Source: JBBAGC01 sp964491265 (lineage in GTDB: Bacteria > Spirochaetota > UBA4802 > UBA5550). From it: a stretch of 64,000 bases of DNA. Below the pieces are notes generated by a model that was not told the origin of the DNA, searched no databases, and worked only from the letters and a program-made list of their open reading frames with translations. The stretch lies in the NCBI GenBank assembly GCA_964491265.1, contig CAZBFP010000013.1:1-64000 (forward strand), written 5' to 3'. Positions 60,992-64,000 of the stretch are shown one piece after another; positions within the stretch are counted from its first letter, which is position 1; each line of letters opens with the position of its first letter. The position numbers and the translations under genes are program-made.

Positions 60992-61296
60992 AATCATCTC
61001 CTTCAATTTGAGTATTACCGGGGATATAAAGGGGATATTCTTTTTATGTCCATAATAAAAAGTTCTTGATATATGAAATTGCACAATAAAATGTAAGCAC
61101 TGGTTAATTTTTAAGTGATGATTCCTTAGTTTTTAGTTGGAATGAAATGCTTGAATATCCCTGCCGACTTCAGAGTCGGGGTGTATAAAAAAGTATTGCT
61201 GCACTAAAAATTTCTTTTGGAATATACACTGAATTTTTTTAATCTAAACTCATGATTTAAAATAATAATAGTGTCTGATACTCAGAAGGAGCAAAA
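60992..61296. other. Gene-free stretch with a hairpin repeat
   Basis: About 305 bases between divergent genes. The block 61137-61180 (GAAATGCTTGAATATCCCTG, CCGACTTCAGAGTCGG) resembles 30321-30365. The paaK promoter should be here; no clear boxes were chosen. Confidence 0.45.
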
Positions 61297-62595
61297 ATGT
61301 TCAACAGAGAAATTGAATCTATGGCGGGAAATAAAATGAAGGAGCTGCAGCTTGAAAGGCTGAAATGGTCTATCAGGCATGCATATGACAATGTCCCCTT
61401 CTATAAGAAAAAGTATGATGAATCCGGGTTCCATCCGGACCAGTTTAAGTCACTTGATGATATGAGACGAATCCCATTTTTCACCAAGCAGGATATGAGG
61501 GATAACTACCCTTACGGATTATTTGCCGTTCCTTTAAGCAAGGTTGTAAGGGTTCACTCCTCTTCAGGAACAACAGGGAATGCCACTGTTGTGGGTTACA
61601 CAAAAAATGATATTGAGGTATTTTCCGAGGTGGTTGCCAGGAGCCTTGCTTCATACGGTGTAACTGATGAGGATATTCTTCAGAACGCCTATGGCTATGG
61701 CCTTTTTACCGGGGGCCTTGGCCTGCATTACGGAGCAGAAAAGCTTGGCGCCTTAACAGTTCCAATCTCGGGTGGGAATACCCCCAGGCAGATAATGCTC
61801 ATAAAGGATTTCGGTTCCACAGTACTTTGTTCTACACCATCATACGCACTTAATATAGCTGATTTTATTGAAGTGAATATGCCCGATTTTGATATCTCTT
61901 CAACAAAGCTCCGCCTTGGCGTGTTCGGAGCAGAGCCCTGGACAGAGGCGATGAGGAGCGAAATCGAACGAAGGCTGAAGATCGATGCCTATGATATTTA
62001 CGGGCTTAGTGAAATAATAGGCCCGGGTGTGTCCTCTGAGTGTTCTGAAAAATCGGGGCTTCATGTTTTTGAAGATCATTTTTATGTGGAGATAATTGAT
62101 CCTGAAACAGGTGAAATACTCCCTGAAGGTTCAAAGGGGGAGATCGTTTATACCTCCCTTACAAAGGAGGCATTCCCCGGAATAAGGTACAGGTCCCGGG
62201 ATATTACCAGGCTTTATCATGACAGCTGTAAATGCGGAAGAACCCTGGTTAAGATGGAGAGGGTAACAGGAAGGTCTGATGATATGCTTATAATCAGGGG
62301 GGTTAATGTTTTCCCCAGCCAGATCGAGTCTGTACTAATGGAGATCGAAGGGACAGAGCCTCATTACCAGATCATTGTAGATAAAAAGGGTTCAATGGAT
62401 GATATTGAAGTGATGGTTGAAGTGAATGAAAAGCTTTTTTCAGATGAGATAAAAGTCCTTAATAATCTTTCAAAGAGTATTACAGATAAATTCAGAAGTT
62501 CCCTTGGAATTTCAGCAAAGATTACTCTTGTAGAGCCCCAGTCGATCCCCAGAAGCGAAGGGAAGGCTGTACGGGTTGTTGATAAAAGAAAATAA
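61297..62595 (+). CDS. paaK: Phenylacetate-CoA ligase
   Basis: A 432-residue adenylate-forming enzyme that activates aryl acids with CoA. Motifs: VRVHSSSGTTGNATVVGYT (P-loop), YGYGLFTGGLGLHYGAEKLG, TKLRLGVFGAEPWTEAM, IYGLSEIIGPGVSSEC, YRSRDITRLYHDSCKCGRTL and MERVTGRSDDMLIIRGVNVF. The catalytic lysine end KAVRVVDKRK is present. It is followed by an ACT-domain gene and IorA, the anaerobic aryl-pyruvate oxidation arrangement, so it probably converts aryl acetate to its CoA ester. Confidence 0.92.
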   Translation: MFNREIESMAGNKMKELQLERLKWSIRHAYDNVPFYKKKYDESGFHPDQFKSLDDMRRIPFFTKQDMRDNYPYGLFAVPLSKVVRVHSSSGTTGNATVVGYTKNDIEVFSEVVARSLASYGVTDEDILQNAYGYGLFTGGLGLHYGAEKLGALTVPISGGNTPRQIMLIKDFGSTVLCSTPSYALNIADFIEVNMPDFDISSTKLRLGVFGAEPWTEAMRSEIERRLKIDAYDIYGLSEIIGPGVSSECSEKSGLHVFEDHFYVEIIDPETGEILPEGSKGEIVYTSLTKEAFPGIRYRSRDITRLYHDSCKCGRTLVKMERVTGRSDDMLIIRGVNVFPSQIESVLMEIEGTEPHYQIIVDKKGSMDDIEVMVEVNEKLFSDEIKVLNNLSKSITDKFRSSLGISAKITLVEPQSIPRSEGKAVRVVDKRK

Positions 62596-62613
62596 ATAAT
62601 CGGGAGGAGTGAA

Positions 62614-63051
62614 ATGAATGTAACACAGCTTTCCGCATTTGTCTCAAACAAACCGGGTCATCTTCAGAAGGTATTAAAAGTCCTTGCTGACAGGGGTATA
62701 AACATTATCACCCTTACAATTGCCGAAACTTCAGATTTCGGTATTTTGAGAATGATAGTTAATGATCCTGATAAGGGTTATGAAGCACTTAAAGAGCAGA
62801 GTATTACATGTTCAACAACGGATGTTCTTGCTCTTGAAATAGATGATACACCCGGATCGCTTTTTAAAGCACTGGATGCTTTTGCTGCAATGGATTTAAA
62901 TATTGAATATATGTATGCTTTTACACAAAAGAGGAATGATAAGGCAGTGATGATATTCAGATTTGAGGATATTGAAAAAGCCAAAGAGGCTCTGGAGGGT
63001 AAAGGGTACAATATTGTCAGAAAGATCGATATAATTGGAGAAAAGAGATGA
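62614..63051 (+). CDS. Double ACT-domain protein
   Basis: A 145-residue protein with two ACT domains: TQLSAFVSNKPGHLQKVLKV with IAETSDFGILRMIVNDP, and ALEIDDTPGSLFKALDAFAA with AVMIFRFEDIEKAKEALEGK. ACT domains bind amino acids; in paaK-iorAB clusters such a protein may sense aromatic amino acids. It begins 18 bases after paaK and overlaps iorA by 4 bases. Confidence 0.88.
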   Translation: MNVTQLSAFVSNKPGHLQKVLKVLADRGINIITLTIAETSDFGILRMIVNDPDKGYEALKEQSITCSTTDVLALEIDDTPGSLFKALDAFAAMDLNIEYMYAFTQKRNDKAVMIFRFEDIEKAKEALEGKGYNIVRKIDIIGEKR

Positions 63052-64000
63052 GTAAAAAAGTAATGCTTGGCAATGAGGCAATCGCCCGCGGCGCATGGGA
63101 AGCGGGATGCCACGTTGCAGCCGGTTACCCTGGTACGCCGAGTACGGAAATTCTTGAATATATGGCTGCAGACTACAGGGAGGTGAAGTCCCAGTGGTCC
63201 CCCAATGAAAAGGTTGCACTTGAGGTTGCAGCAGGAGCTTCTATTGCCGGTGCAAGGGCACTTGCAACAATGAAACATGTGGGGCTCAATGTGGCCGCAG
63301 ATCCTCTATTCACATTCTCATATACAGGTGTAAATGGCGGCTTTGTTATAATAAATGCCGATGATCCGGGCGCATGGAGCTCACAGAACGAGCAGGATAA
63401 CAGGCATATGGCCCGTGCTGCAAAAGTCCCCATGCTCGATCCCTCAAGCCCTGCTGAGGCGGGCGAGTTTACCAGGATCGCCTTTGATATTTCCGAGCAG
63501 TTTGACAGGCCTGTTATTGTGCGGATTACAACAAGAATTGCACATTCTCAGGGGCCTGTGGAGATGGGGGAAAGGAAAGAGGTTGCGGTTAAGGAGTTTG
63601 TCCGTGATCCTAAAAAGTATGTAATGATCCCTGCCCACGCCAGACCAAGGCATAAATTTATTGAGGAGCAGCATCTGAAGCTGAAAGAATATTCCGAAAC
63701 TTCAGGGCTTAATAAAATAGAGTGGGGGAGTAAAAAAAGGGGTATAATCACAAACGGTGTTGCATACCAGTATGTTAAGGAGACCTGCCCGGAAGATTCA
63801 GTACTTAAAATCGGCATGGTATGGCCCCTCCCTGACGCGCTCATAAGAGAATTCGCGTCACAGGTTGAGGAGCTTTATATTGTTGAGGAGCTCGATCCAT
63901 TTATTGAAGATTACGTTAAAGCCATGGGTATTAAGGCAACCGGGAAGGAGATAGTTCCACTCTGCGGTGAGCTAACACCTGAAATTGTGGATTCTGTTCT
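63048..64000 (+). CDS. iorA: Indolepyruvate ferredoxin oxidoreductase alpha subunit (partial at right edge)
   Basis: The first 317 codons of a thiamine-diphosphate enzyme; the frame runs off the window. Motifs: MLGNEAIARGAWEAGCHVAA, GYPGTPSTEILEYM (TPP half-site), EVAAGASIAGARALATMKHV, NADDPGAWSSQNEQDNRHMA and YIVEELDPFIED. IorA with IorB oxidises aryl pyruvates to acyl-CoA with reduced ferredoxin, and the neighbouring PaaK handles the acid. The ATG overlaps the ACT gene's stop by 4 bases. An iorB gene should follow beyond the edge. Confidence 0.9.
   Translation, partial: MSKKVMLGNEAIARGAWEAGCHVAAGYPGTPSTEILEYMAADYREVKSQWSPNEKVALEVAAGASIAGARALATMKHVGLNVAADPLFTFSYTGVNGGFVIINADDPGAWSSQNEQDNRHMARAAKVPMLDPSSPAEAGEFTRIAFDISEQFDRPVIVRITTRIAHSQGPVEMGERKEVAVKEFVRDPKKYVMIPAHARPRHKFIEEQHLKLKEYSETSGLNKIEWGSKKRGIITNGVAYQYVKETCPEDSVLKIGMVWPLPDALIREFASQVEELYIVEELDPFIEDYVKAMGIKATGKEIVPLCGELTPEIVDSV

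Overview
This window looks like a chromosomal segment of an anaerobic or microaerophilic Gram-negative bacterium of moderate-to-low GC. Evidence for anaerobiosis: a NifU/NifS Fe-S assembly pair, FdhD, an indolepyruvate ferredoxin oxidoreductase start, a phenylacetate-CoA ligase and a ferredoxin-fused nitroreductase. Evidence for a double membrane: several lipoboxes, an AlgI-type MBOAT acyltransferase, TolB-like propeller repeats and a YejM-like membrane sulfatase. The gene mix would suit Spirochaetota or a related anaerobic lineage, but nothing here is a taxonomic marker, so that is only a guess. No rRNA, tRNA or CRISPR array was recognised.

Region 1 (1-16.5 kb) is an accessory island rich in defence and toxin-antitoxin genes. 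A ten-gene co-directional run (115-9568) holds a SLOG/DprA-like protein, a TcmP plus three-Cys-motif (DUF5131) pair, an McrB/McrC-type restriction pair with an extra coiled-coil gene, a small PD-(D/E)XK-like protein coupled to an HNH endonuclease, another PD-(D/E)XK-like protein and a uracil-DNA-glycosylase-like protein. Then come an HTH gene bracketed by an 18-bp palindrome, a RhuM gene, VapBC, a frameshifted YhcG/DUF1016 nuclease gene, a truncated second RhuM gene, an MNT/HEPN pair, an AbiEii remnant and a Phd/RelE pair under a 34-bp palindrome. A sequence containing AACGTAATAATAAT recurs five times, each time just upstream of a separate module, and was not noticed elsewhere in the window. 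This is the strongest unexplained structure here.

Region 2 (16.6-37 kb) is mostly chromosomal in character. It has a gate-domain membrane protein and an envelope cluster (CapA-like lipoprotein, two SUMF1-like proteins, SGNH and MBOAT acyl-transfer pair, PD40 propeller, YejM-like sulfatase, M14 peptidase). After these come a YkgJ protein, a DMT transporter, class II FBP aldolase, a PHP histidinol-phosphatase-like protein, and a TetR/metallo-hydrolase divergent pair with a clear promoter and operator. Three copies of a MITE-like inverted repeat and two copies of a second dispersed repeat sit between genes.

Region 3 (37.4-48.4 kb) is a sulfur-handling block: metY, cysK, an Rrf2 regulator with three cysteines, mnmA, a ThiF/MoeB-like adenylyltransferase, a SufS-like desulfurase, fdhD, pgeF, nifU and nifS. 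It runs from sulfide assimilation through persulfide generation to thio-tRNA, Fe-S clusters and formate dehydrogenase maturation.

Region 4 (48.4-64 kb) has a hybrid sensor kinase, a broken REP-associated transposase surrounded by GGGTCAGAGC motifs, a complete Wadjet system (JetABCD, minus strand), HicBA, a ParE-like toxin with a decayed antitoxin, the nitroreductase, and a PaaK-ACT-IorA operon that runs off the right edge.
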